Assembly: GCA_017433615.1 (NCBI GenBank)
Contig: JAFRGW010000108.1
Location: forward strand, 1 to 44,574
Origin: Eubacterium sp.
GTDB taxonomy: Bacteria > Bacillota > Clostridia > Lachnospirales > Lachnospiraceae
Length of the DNA: 44,574 bases
Reading direction: 5' to 3'
Shown: in pieces, positions 24,142 through 33,822 of the stretch
Position numbering within the stretch: the first letter of the stretch is position 1
Layout of the letters: each line of letters starts with the position of its first letter
The notes under the pieces: model-generated
The model's database searches: none
Told to the model about the DNA's origin: nothing
The model's input: the letters and a program-made list of their open reading frames with translations, nothing else
Program-made: the position numbers and the translations under genes

Positions 24142-26238
24142 TCACACCGTGTCTGATGTGCTCTGCGATTCACCTGTAGTACTTTCTGGCGTCTGTGCAT
24201 CATCCATACCCTGCATATTTTCTGTACCGTCCTGCGGCCGCATACCGCCGCGGCCTTTTCCGCCAGGGCCCATACCTCTGCCGCCCTGCGGCATCGTTCC
24301 GTCACTGCCATCCGGCATCTGACCGTCCATCTCCCGCATGCCGCCGTCATTCATCTGCGGCATACTTCCGTCATCTGTCTGCCCCATCTGACCGCGGCCG
24401 CCAAAACCGCCGCCCATGCCGCCATGCATACCGCCGGCTGTACCACCCATTGTCACGACGCCTGTAACTTCAACTGTTTCCTCTGCAGAACCTGCTTTTA
24501 TTGTGTAAGTTCCGTCTTTCAGTTCCGGCGAGCTGAAAATCACAGACTGATAAGTCTTCTCCGGTGTCATTGTCAGAACTGTATTCCCGTCGCTGTCCAC
24601 CAGGCTCACTTCTGTTCCTTCGGACACCGCTGATTCCAGATTGTACATGATAGAATACTGGCTGGAACTGTCGCTGAATGTCTCTGCCATTCCCAGACTG
24701 CCGGCTGCAACAATTGTGCCGCCCGTAATCTCTGCGCCGGTCCCATAGTCCAGTGCACCATTGCCGCTGTTGGTCGGTCCTGAAACAGTTGTTGTACCGC
24801 CTGCAATGTACAACATACCGTTGGAGTCCAGCCCGTCGCCCTCTGCATTGACATGGACGGTTCCGCCGCTGATCTTCAGGTATGCTGCCGGCTGTGCATC
24901 CATCATGCCGCCACCGCCCATGCCGCCGCGGCCGCCCTGTGCGGTCAGATTGTTCTGTACTGTCGTGTAGTCCTGACCCTGTTCTGCAGTTCCATTCTGA
25001 TCCTGTTCTGCGGTTCCATCCTGATCCTGTTCTGCAGTTCCATCCTGCCCCTGCACATCCTGATCCCGGAACATAAATCCGTCATTTTCCACACCGTCTG
25101 TTTTGTCGGAATCACCGTCTGAAATCGAAGCGTTCATACCGTCATCACTGGCAACAACATTGACTGTTCCATCCATGATATCAATCGATGCACCTTCGAG
25201 TCCTTCATAGCTCTTTGTCACATCGATACTTCCGCCCGCAATAATCAGCGCCGTCTCAGCATGGATTCCGTCGTCTCCGGCTGCCAGCGTCAGTGTTCCG
25301 CCTTCGATGTAGACAAATCCCTTGCCTGCATCTTCTGCGTTGCTGGTATGAATTGCGTCATCCTCTGATGTGATATTGACCGTGCCGTCCAGAATACGGA
25401 CAGAGTCCTTTCCTGCCAGCCCCTTGTTTTTCGCAGTGATTTCACAGGTGCCGCCGGCAACAACCAGATCATCTTTACTGACAACTGCATGTTTATAATT
25501 TGCATTTACCACCAGCGTACCGCTTCCGTTCAAAGTAAGATCTTCGCGGCTGAAAATCACGCCGTCCACAGTGTATTCATCGCTTTCCTGCGTATAGGCA
25601 TCACCTGTATCCGAAAGTGTATTTGTCGTTCCGTCAGCAAGTGTTACAAATACTTTATCTGCCGAAAGGACCAGAATACAGGCGCTGTCATCATTTGTAA
25701 TTTCTGCCTGATCCAGGACAATCTGAATCTTTGCATTCTCATCGGCATCTACAACAATCTGCCCGTCTGTCAGTGTTCCGCTGACTATGTAGGTTCCCTC
25801 TTCTGTGATCGAAATCACAGATCCGTCTGCGGCCGCACCGCTTCCTGCCACCTCCGCAGCCGTTCCATTCAGCGTAATCTTAGTGGAACTGCTTTCATCA
25901 TAAGATGCATCCTGATCCCGCTTCGAGAACATGTCAGTCAGATCCAGTGATTCAACCGGCGTAACCAGACTCGTTGTGTCCCCGGATGCTGCATTTTTCG
26001 CATCCGCACTGCCTTCGGTTCCCGCAGAATCAGTTTGTTCTGATCCGTTCCCTGAATCTGAAGCGTCTGTGTCAGCATCGGCAGCTGTATCCTCTGAATC
26101 CGCGGAACTGTCCGCTGCAGCAGAAACTGCTGAAGAAGCCGCAGACGAAACCGTCACCTTGTTTTCTGCTGAGCCGCAGCCTGCCGCTGCCATTGTCAGC
26201 ATGCATATTATTGTAAAAAACATAACTGCTTTTTTCAT
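24142..26238 (-). CDS. Secreted beta-helix lipoprotein, carbohydrate-binding (DUF4353 / Cthe_2159-like)
   Basis: A 698-residue secreted protein. It has an N-terminal lipoprotein signal (AAAGCG, Cys about residue 21), an Ala/Ser/Asp-rich linker to about residue 90, then a right-handed beta-helix built of repeated turns such as GGTCEITAKNKGLAGKDSV, GTVNITSEDDAIHT, GGTLTLAAGDDGIHAE and GTVNVVASDDGMNAS. This pattern matches the Cthe_2159 family, whose C. thermocellum member binds polygalacturonate and cellulose with Ca2+. Within it lies a disordered insert with DQDGTAEQ repeats (about 395-425), and the last 115 residues are Gly/Met/Asp-rich. AGGAGG precedes ATG 26238. It is the last gene of the set with the DUF4956 and VTC-domain genes, 73 nt after the former, implying a joint surface function. 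Confidence 0.85.
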   Translation of the reverse strand: MKKAVMFFTIICMLTMAAAGCGSAENKVTVSSAASSAVSAAADSSADSEDTAADADTDASDSGNGSEQTDSAGTEGSADAKNAASGDTTSLVTPVESLDLTDMFSKRDQDASYDESSSTKITLNGTAAEVAGSGAAADGSVISITEEGTYIVSGTLTDGQIVVDADENAKIQIVLDQAEITNDDSACILVLSADKVFVTLADGTTNTLSDTGDAYTQESDEYTVDGVIFSREDLTLNGSGTLVVNANYKHAVVSKDDLVVAGGTCEITAKNKGLAGKDSVRILDGTVNITSEDDAIHTSNAEDAGKGFVYIEGGTLTLAAGDDGIHAETALIIAGGSIDVTKSYEGLEGASIDIMDGTVNVVASDDGMNASISDGDSDKTDGVENDGFMFRDQDVQGQDGTAEQDQDGTAEQDQNGTAEQGQDYTTVQNNLTAQGGRGGMGGGGMMDAQPAAYLKISGGTVHVNAEGDGLDSNGMLYIAGGTTTVSGPTNSGNGALDYGTGAEITGGTIVAAGSLGMAETFSDSSSQYSIMYNLESAVSEGTEVSLVDSDGNTVLTMTPEKTYQSVIFSSPELKDGTYTIKAGSAEETVEVTGVVTMGGTAGGMHGGMGGGFGGRGQMGQTDDGSMPQMNDGGMREMDGQMPDGSDGTMPQGGRGMGPGGKGRGGMRPQDGTENMQGMDDAQTPESTTGESQSTSDTV

Positions 26239-26311
26239 TTGTCATTTCCTCCTGATCGAGCGCGCCTGTGATACATTGTTGTGGCAAACGCCCTGTATCC
26301 AAAACCAAATC

Positions 26312-26989
26312 TTACAGCTCATCCAGCGCTGTCACCGGTCTGCTGCAGGAAACCTCCAGATTGCCATTGCGCTGCCGGATCTGATCCATCAGCTCTTTTA
26401 TCGATATTTCAGGTCTGAAGATCACGTTATATTCCAGCTTGTAAAGGCTGCCCATGTTGCTGGTTTTCACCTCTGCCAGATCATGACTGACCGTAAAATT
26501 CTCCAGCAGATCTTCAAAAAGTCCCTCGAAATCCAGATCCTCCGGAATCGTAATTCTTAAGACCCTCTGATCTGTTCCATGCTCTCCGAACCGCGTCATA
26601 TTCAGAACATAATTTACCAGGGTAATGATCACCGCAAACACCACTGCGATCGCAATATAACCCATTCCCGTTGCAAGACCGACTGCCATTGCCAGAAAGA
26701 TACTGGTGATTTCCTGACTGGTTCCGGTGGCCGAACGGAAACGCACAAGGCTGAATGCACCCGCCACTGCGACGCCGGCTCCGATGTTGCCATTCACCAG
26801 CATAATGACCATCTGTACAATTGCCGGCAGCAAAACCAGTGAAACAATAAAACTCTTGGTATACCTGTGATTTCTGCTGTAGATCATAGCCATGAACAGA
26901 CCGACTGCCAGCGACACAAATGTTGCGATAAAAAATGCTTTTCCCGTCAGGGCTCCGTTTTCAATAATGGTATTAAATAAAAAGTTCAT
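26312..26989 (-). CDS. DUF4956 membrane protein
   Basis: A 225-residue protein of the uncharacterised DUF4956 family. The N-terminal half is hydrophobic with about four membrane segments (near 15-38, 45-66, 70-85 as a glycine-rich possible re-entrant stretch, and 95-130); FSLVRFRSATGTSQEI is the family's conserved basic/polar loop. The C-terminal half (about 135-225) is a soluble cytoplasmic alpha/beta domain. Its ATG overlaps the stop of the VTC-domain gene (ATGA), so the two proteins are made together and probably form a complex, with DUF4956 as the membrane partner. This pairing is conserved in Clostridia as far as I recall. A role as export channel or anchor is inference. Confidence 0.88.
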   Translation of the reverse strand: MNFLFNTIIENGALTGKAFFIATFVSLAVGLFMAMIYSRNHRYTKSFIVSLVLLPAIVQMVIMLVNGNIGAGVAVAGAFSLVRFRSATGTSQEITSIFLAMAVGLATGMGYIAIAVVFAVIITLVNYVLNMTRFGEHGTDQRVLRITIPEDLDFEGLFEDLLENFTVSHDLAEVKTSNMGSLYKLEYNVIFRPEISIKELMDQIRQRNGNLEVSCSRPVTALDEL

Positions 26990-27840
26990 GCCTGTGCACC
27001 CCTCATTCTCATTCTTCTTTCATCTGCAGCTTCAATCTCATTTTCCAGCATCTGTGTAATCAGATACTGTGTCTGGAACTGGAAATACCGGCGGTATCCG
27101 CTTCCATACTTGGAATAAGATACGCTGAATATTTTCAGGCGGCTTAAAATATTTGCCAGCTTCTGCGGCATTGCACCCATTATCTTTATCTCCATCAGGT
27201 ACTGGTCCGGCTGCAGCAGTGCATGTCCGTACCCGCTGTGACGCAAATCCAGGTCCAACGTGCGCCACCTGATATTTCTGTCAAATGTGATCCGCAGTTC
27301 CGGATCATCAACGCCATACATGGCAATCCTGTCATACGAGACAACCATCTGCGGCTTCAGATTTTGGTACCGCTGCCGGAAATAATCGATTTCTCCGGAA
27401 ATCTGCTGTTCCACCGGTCCCCAGTTCTGCTGTTTTTCGATTTGTTCTGCGCTCAGATGATTTCCTGCACGTTCTGTTTCCGGATCATTTCTGTCCGGCA
27501 CGTCACTGTCCAGATATCTTACCGCATCTTCGTATCGCATCGGAACCCGGCGTTTGTATACAACTCCCTGGAATTTTTTCTTGATCTCGACAAAAGAGGT
27601 ACTCTCATCCGTCGGCGTTCCATAGCTGCGCAGCCGGAGTTTTTCTTTATAAAGTGGCTTGTCCAGCGACGTGCGGATCAGCCGGAAGTCAGGTGTATCA
27701 TAGTAGATATTCAAAATCGGTGTCTCACCGTACTGATCTACACATGCAATGCCCTCCAGTTCAGAACGCAGTGCACGGTACTGAAACTGGTTCATAAGAT
27801 ATTTTGTTTCGACACGTTTAAAAACGCCTTTATTTTTCAT
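26986..27840 (-). CDS. VTC-domain protein (putative polyphosphate polymerase)
   Basis: A 284-residue soluble protein with the VTC domain of yeast Vtc4, a triphosphate-tunnel fold that makes polyphosphate from ATP. Matching features: FKRVETKYLMN at the start (E-x-K), KEKLRLRSYG (two tunnel arginines), FVEIKKKFQGVVYKRRV (lysines), YDRIAMYG, ITFDRNIRWR, LMEIKIMGAMP (metal-binding Glu plus Lys) and VSYSKYGSGYRRY near the end. All basic tunnel positions I can align are kept, so it is probably active. Unlike Vtc4 it has no SPX or membrane domain; the coupled DUF4956 protein supplies the membrane part. A CTTAAG direct repeat at its promoter suggests response-regulator control. Confidence 0.9.
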   Translation of the reverse strand: MKNKGVFKRVETKYLMNQFQYRALRSELEGIACVDQYGETPILNIYYDTPDFRLIRTSLDKPLYKEKLRLRSYGTPTDESTSFVEIKKKFQGVVYKRRVPMRYEDAVRYLDSDVPDRNDPETERAGNHLSAEQIEKQQNWGPVEQQISGEIDYFRQRYQNLKPQMVVSYDRIAMYGVDDPELRITFDRNIRWRTLDLDLRHSGYGHALLQPDQYLMEIKIMGAMPQKLANILSRLKIFSVSYSKYGSGYRRYFQFQTQYLITQMLENEIEAADERRMRMRGAQA

Positions 27841-27893
27841 AACAGAATTCCCCTCTTTGTTCTGTGTTTTTTTGTTTACCTGATCTGATGCAT

Positions 27894-27926
27894 ATCTTAA
27901 AGGGAATACCTTAAGTCAGACTTAAG
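27894..27926 (-). promoter_or_regulatory. Promoter with PhoB/OmpR-type direct repeat for the VTC-domain operon
   Basis: CTTAAG occurs at 27910-27915 and 27921-27926, an 11-bp period as used by OmpR/PhoB-type regulators, and a related CTTAAA at 27896-27901. On the - strand a -10-like TAAGAT (27894-27899) lies 10 nt past the proximal repeat with no good -35, the layout of an activated promoter. Start codon is at 27840. Confidence 0.5.
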
Positions 27927-27936
27927 AAAACAAAAA

Positions 27937-27964
27937 AGAACCGGGAAAATATATTCCCGGTTCT
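27937..27964 (-). terminator. Terminator of the recN cluster
   Basis: AGAACCGGGAA (27937-27947) pairs perfectly with 27954-27964 across AATATA; on the - strand it is followed by a six-T run (27932-27937). It ends the long operon upstream. Confidence 0.9.
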
Positions 27965-28025
27965 CACTTCTTTATATGGATGTCTCTTCCAATACCAGGG
28001 TCCTCTTATCATAATCCCCGAAGGC

Positions 28026-29702
<1,677 letters not shown>

Positions 29703-29706
29703 TTCT

Positions 29707-30156
29707 TTATCCTATAATCCGTTCCAGCCGCCGCATAACCTGTTCCGCTTCACTCCGGCTGTGCGTCGCACACATGATTGTGTTGTCTCCTGCAATACAT
29801 CCGACAATTTCTTCCAGCTGCAGTTCATCCAGAACAGCGGCAGCAGCCATCGCCATACCAGATGCTGTGTGCACAACCAGAATGTTATCCGCCGCAGCCA
29901 TCGACTGTACGGAATCCTTCAGCACGCGAATATATCTTCCTGTCTCATCCGGTTCCTCCTGCCGCGCAATCGAGTAATGGGATCCGCTCCCTTTTTCTCC
30001 GACTTTGGTGAGTTTGAGTTCCCGGATATCCCGCGATACGGTTGCCTGTGTTACAGAAAAACCGCTTTCTTCCAGTTTCCCTGCCAGCTCTTCCTGCGTT
30101 TCAATATCATATTCCCGGATCAGACGCAGGATCTGCGCCTGTCGCTCTGCTTTCAT
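29707..30156 (-). CDS. argR: Arginine repressor
   Basis: A 149-residue arginine-responsive regulator: N-terminal winged helix (residues 1-70, QEELAGKLEESGFSVTQATV, SRDIRELKLTKV) and C-terminal arginine-binding hexamerisation domain (VHTASGMAMAAAAVLDEL, GCIAGDNTIM). A longer frame starts at 30177, but ATG 30156 has GGAG six bases upstream and gives the standard MKAERQAQIL start. Family members repress arginine synthesis and activate its breakdown; argF in this window is a possible target. It is embedded in the recN cluster, 37 nt after nadK. Confidence 0.95.
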   Translation of the reverse strand: MKAERQAQILRLIREYDIETQEELAGKLEESGFSVTQATVSRDIRELKLTKVGEKGSGSHYSIARQEEPDETGRYIRVLKDSVQSMAAADNILVVHTASGMAMAAAAVLDELQLEEIVGCIAGDNTIMCATHSRSEAEQVMRRLERIIG

Positions 30157-30193
30157 ATTATTCTCCGTTTCTGACACACGTTTCGGTTATATA

Positions 30194-31057
30194 TCAAAAG
30201 CTTCTCATTTTTCTGCTCAGCGTCTCCAGGAAACTGTCATCATTGATTTTGATAAACAATGCTTCCTGCTCTGCCTGCCTGATTTCAATCCGGTCCCCTG
30301 TCAGCATGGAAATCTTGGTATCTCCGTCAAAATAGGCTGCAGCGTGCTCTGTCGTGTTGTCGCGTCCCGGTCCGATCACAACACTGATTGTCTCATCACC
30401 CGGCAGTACGATACTTCGCGTATTCAGCGCATGTGCTGCGAGCGGGGTCATCAGAATCATCTCTGCGCGCGGTGAAATAATCGGGCCGCCGACTGACAGG
30501 GAGTATCCTGTGGATCCTGTCGGTGTAGATATAATAATACCATCCGCCTTATAGGAATTTAAATATGCATCATTTACATAGTTTTTGACGGTGATCATAC
30601 CCTGCGTTTCATCTTTTCGAATAACGATATCATTCAGAGCAACGTCACTGATGATTTCCTGATCCTCCCGATATACGGTTCCATTCAGAACCATGCGGCG
30701 CTCTATCTGGAAATCATCATTTATCAGATGATCCAGCGCATCGTAGATCGAATTTCTGTCGATTTCTGCGAGGAATCCAAGTGTCCCCAGATTAATGCCG
30801 AGCAGCGGAATCTGCCGGTCAATGGTATCTGTCGCAGAAAGAATCAGTGTTCCGTCGCCGCCCAGCACGATGATGCACTCTGTTCCTTCCGGAATACTGT
30901 CCGGATTGGTATACCGGTGCTTCGGAGAAGGCGTTCTTCCGCCTTCTGCACAATAGGTACAGGTCCTGCCATGCTGCCGCAGATACGTAACAATGGAATT
31001 TGTAACGGTAAGCTCCGGATCTTTGATTGTATTGGTTATGATATAGAATTGCTGCAT
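30194..31057 (-). CDS. nadK: NAD kinase
   Basis: A 287-residue enzyme that makes NADP from NAD and ATP or polyphosphate. The GGDGT motif with catalytic Asp is at 66-70; LGINLGTLGFLAEID, ALNDIVI and the conserved TPTGSTGYSLSVGGPI segment with ALNTRSIVL follow. The start has GGAG six bases upstream of ATG 31057. It lies between tlyA (32 nt) and argR (37 nt) in the housekeeping operon. Confidence 0.96.
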   Translation of the reverse strand: MQQFYIITNTIKDPELTVTNSIVTYLRQHGRTCTYCAEGGRTPSPKHRYTNPDSIPEGTECIIVLGGDGTLILSATDTIDRQIPLLGINLGTLGFLAEIDRNSIYDALDHLINDDFQIERRMVLNGTVYREDQEIISDVALNDIVIRKDETQGMITVKNYVNDAYLNSYKADGIIISTPTGSTGYSLSVGGPIISPRAEMILMTPLAAHALNTRSIVLPGDETISVVIGPGRDNTTEHAAAYFDGDTKISMLTGDRIEIRQAEQEALFIKINDDSFLETLSRKMRSF

Positions 31058-31089
31058 ACCATACTCCTGATTCTATCAAATATCGTTTG

Positions 31090-31899
31090 TTATGTCAACG
31101 ACTCGTGGGACTGCTTCACTGCCTGCATCAGAGAATGCTCCCAGTCGGTCCCGGCCTCTTCCGCCGGGTTTTTCTTTAAATACAGCAGGTACTCAATATT
31201 GCCTTCCGGCCCTTTGATCGGTGAGAAGTCAATCCCGCACACTGTAAATCCAATCGATTCCGCATACAGCGCAACCTGCCGGATTACTTCTTCATGTACC
31301 GCCGGATCTCTGACAACACCTTTCTTGCCGACCTTTTCCCGCCCGGCTTCAAACTGCGGTTTCACCAGACAGACAGTTTCACCTGTCTCTGTCATCAATT
31401 CGCGGACCGGCTGCAGAACTTTTGTCAGGGAAATAAAAGAAACATCAATTGATACAAATGACGGACGTTCTTCGATCGACTCTGCCGTCAGATACCGGAT
31501 GTTCGTCTTCTCCATGCAGACAACTCTGGGATCCTCCCGGAGTTTCCATGCCAGCTGGCCCCGCCCGACATCCACCGAGTAGACTTTTGCGGCACCGTTC
31601 TGCAGCATACAGTCTGTAAAACCACCTGTTGACGCGCCTACATCCATACAGACGCGTCCTGTCAGATCCGGCGCAAATACAGCAAGCGCTTTCTCCAGTT
31701 TCAGACCGCCGCGTCCCACATACGGGATCGGATTGCCGCGATACTCAATCGCTGCCTCCGTGCTGAACTTCATGCCTGCCTTATCTTCCTTCTGGCCGTC
31801 AACAAAGATTTCGCCGGCCATTATCAGTGCTTTCGCCTTTTCGCGGGATCCGGCAAAGCCGCGTTCCACCACCAGAACATCTAATCGTTCTTTTGCCAT
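31090..31899 (-). CDS. tlyA: TlyA-family rRNA 2'-O-methyltransferase / hemolysin-like
   Basis: A 269-residue protein with an N-terminal S4 RNA-binding domain (about 1-60, ERLDVLVVERGFAGSREKAK) and an FtsJ-type methyltransferase domain (GASTGGFTDCMLQNGA as SAM loop; SIDVSFISL; LVKPQFEAGR with the catalytic Lys). The family methylates ribosomal RNA; in mycobacteria this affects capreomycin sensitivity. It starts 19 nt inside the end of dxs, in another frame, with GAGAGG upstream, so the two are translationally coupled. Confidence 0.93.
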   Translation of the reverse strand: MAKERLDVLVVERGFAGSREKAKALIMAGEIFVDGQKEDKAGMKFSTEAAIEYRGNPIPYVGRGGLKLEKALAVFAPDLTGRVCMDVGASTGGFTDCMLQNGAAKVYSVDVGRGQLAWKLREDPRVVCMEKTNIRYLTAESIEERPSFVSIDVSFISLTKVLQPVRELMTETGETVCLVKPQFEAGREKVGKKGVVRDPAVHEEVIRQVALYAESIGFTVCGIDFSPIKGPEGNIEYLLYLKKNPAEEAGTDWEHSLMQAVKQSHESLT

Positions 31900-33743
31900 A
31901 ATGCCATGATCCTCTCATAGACCGTATCCTCATCAATACCGGCCAGTTTCTGCTGCGACGCAACATCGCCGTGTCCTACAAATGTATCCGGAATCGCGGC
32001 GATCTCAACCTGCACCGGCAGGTGTTCCGCATTGGCATACGCCAGAACCTGCTGTCCAAAACCGCCCGTCTGAACATTCTCCTCGATTGTGAAGAAAACA
32101 TCATGTGTTTCGGACAATTCCCGGAGAAGTTCTGTATCCAGCGGTTTTACAAACCGCATATTTACCAGCGTGGCATCAAGACCTTCTTTTTTCAGGCGCC
32201 TTGTTACTGCCAGCGCCGTCTTTACCATTGCGCCGACTGCGAGAATTGCCACGTTTCCCCCCTGTTCGATCACTTCCGCTTTTCCCTGCTCGATCGGTGC
32301 GCGGTGATACGTCAGACCGCCATAAGCTTCCCCTCTCGGATAGCGAATCGCGACCGGGCCGTCAAAATCAACGGCATATTTTACCATATCGGATAATTCC
32401 CAGTAATTTTTCGGTGCCATAACCGTCATATCCGGCAGCATCGACAGGTAAGAAAGATCAAAACAGCCATTGTGTGTCCTGCCATCCGCACCGACCAGCC
32501 CTGCGCGGTCCAGCACGAATACGACATGCAGTTTCTGCATACAGACATCTTCCATGATCTGATCATATCCACGCTGCAGAAACGATGAATAAACAGCAAC
32601 CACCGGAACCAGACCGCCCAGTGCGAGTCCCGCCGCAAAGGTCACTGCATGTCCTTCTGCAATCCCGACGTCAAATGTCCGCTCCGGATAAAGATTGGCA
32701 AACCGCTTGAGGCCTGTCCCCTCTGTCATGGCTGCTGTAACAGCGACCACATCCTGTCTGCGTGTGCCGAGTTTGCGCATAACCGTTGAAAAAACATCGG
32801 AATAAGTCGGATTACTCTCTGAAAGCGGCAGTCCGTTTTTTGCATCGAAGGGGCCGGTACCGTGAAATCTGGAAGGATGCCGTACCGCCGGCGCGTATCC
32901 CTTGCCCTTTTCGGTCAGAACATGAACCAGCACCGGACCGTTAAACTTCTTTGCCGTATTCAGCACCTTGATCATCAGCGGGATATTATGCCCGTCGATC
33001 GGCCCCAGATACGTAAATCCCATATCTTCGAACAGCATGCCCGGAATTACAAGCTGTTTGATTCCGCTCTTGGCATGGCGGATTGCATTGATCATCCTGT
33101 CGCCAACACGCGGTATTTTTTCAAGTGCCGTGCTGACGCCCATTTTCAGATCTGTATAAGCTGAAGATGTCCGGACCTTACTCAGATATTCTGACATGCC
33201 GCCGACATTCGGAGAAATAGACATCTCATTGTCATTGAGCACGACCACAAAGTTTGTTTTCAGCTGTGCCGCATTATTTAATGCCTCAAATGCCATTCCG
33301 CCGGTAATCGATCCGTCTCCGATTACAGAAACAACACTGTAATCGTCACCGCGCAGATCTCTGGCCATAACATAACCCAGCCCGGCAGAAATCGATGTAG
33401 AGCTGTGTCCGGTGTCAAAGCTGTCGCAGTCACTTTCGCTTCTGCGGGGAAATCCGCTGATGCCGCCGCGTTTGCGCAGCATGTCAAACTGATCCTTCCG
33501 GCCGGTCAGAATCTTGTGTGTATAACACTGGTGCCCGACATCCCAGATCAGCTTATCTTTCGGAAATTCATACACTCTGTGCAGTGCGATTGTCAATTCC
33601 ACAACGCCAAGATTGGATGCGAGGTGACCGCCTGTGCGGCTCACCTTCTGGATCATAAATCTGCGGATTTCCTTTGCCAGCTTCGGCAGTGCTTCTTCCG
33701 GAATCTTCTGTATGTCATTTGGATGATTGATCTGCTCAAGCAT
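31881..33743 (-). CDS. dxs: 1-deoxy-D-xylulose-5-phosphate synthase
   Basis: A 620-residue thiamine-diphosphate enzyme joining pyruvate and glyceraldehyde 3-phosphate, the first step of the MEP isoprenoid pathway. GHQCYTHKILTGR and the ThDP motif GDGSITGG...LNDNEMSIS lie in the N-terminal domain; the pyrimidine domain has DVGIAEGHAVTFAAGLA; a transketolase C domain closes the protein. AAGGAG lies 6 nt before ATG 33743. It follows ispA by 79 nt; both serve isoprenoid synthesis. Confidence 0.97.
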   Translation of the reverse strand: MLEQINHPNDIQKIPEEALPKLAKEIRRFMIQKVSRTGGHLASNLGVVELTIALHRVYEFPKDKLIWDVGHQCYTHKILTGRKDQFDMLRKRGGISGFPRRSESDCDSFDTGHSSTSISAGLGYVMARDLRGDDYSVVSVIGDGSITGGMAFEALNNAAQLKTNFVVVLNDNEMSISPNVGGMSEYLSKVRTSSAYTDLKMGVSTALEKIPRVGDRMINAIRHAKSGIKQLVIPGMLFEDMGFTYLGPIDGHNIPLMIKVLNTAKKFNGPVLVHVLTEKGKGYAPAVRHPSRFHGTGPFDAKNGLPLSESNPTYSDVFSTVMRKLGTRRQDVVAVTAAMTEGTGLKRFANLYPERTFDVGIAEGHAVTFAAGLALGGLVPVVAVYSSFLQRGYDQIMEDVCMQKLHVVFVLDRAGLVGADGRTHNGCFDLSYLSMLPDMTVMAPKNYWELSDMVKYAVDFDGPVAIRYPRGEAYGGLTYHRAPIEQGKAEVIEQGGNVAILAVGAMVKTALAVTRRLKKEGLDATLVNMRFVKPLDTELLRELSETHDVFFTIEENVQTGGFGQQVLAYANAEHLPVQVEIAAIPDTFVGHGDVASQQKLAGIDEDTVYERIMALWQKND

Positions 33744-33822
33744 ATCATTCTCCTTCCCTGCTCTGCATGCAGCGCCTGTTCCTGTGCCTGCAGCACATCT
33801 GCCGTAACAGATTTTACCGCTG

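Noticed and set aside
31881..31899. dxs/tlyA overlap as a frameshift
   Set aside because: Both proteins are full length with normal ends; a 19-nt overlap is compatible with translational coupling.
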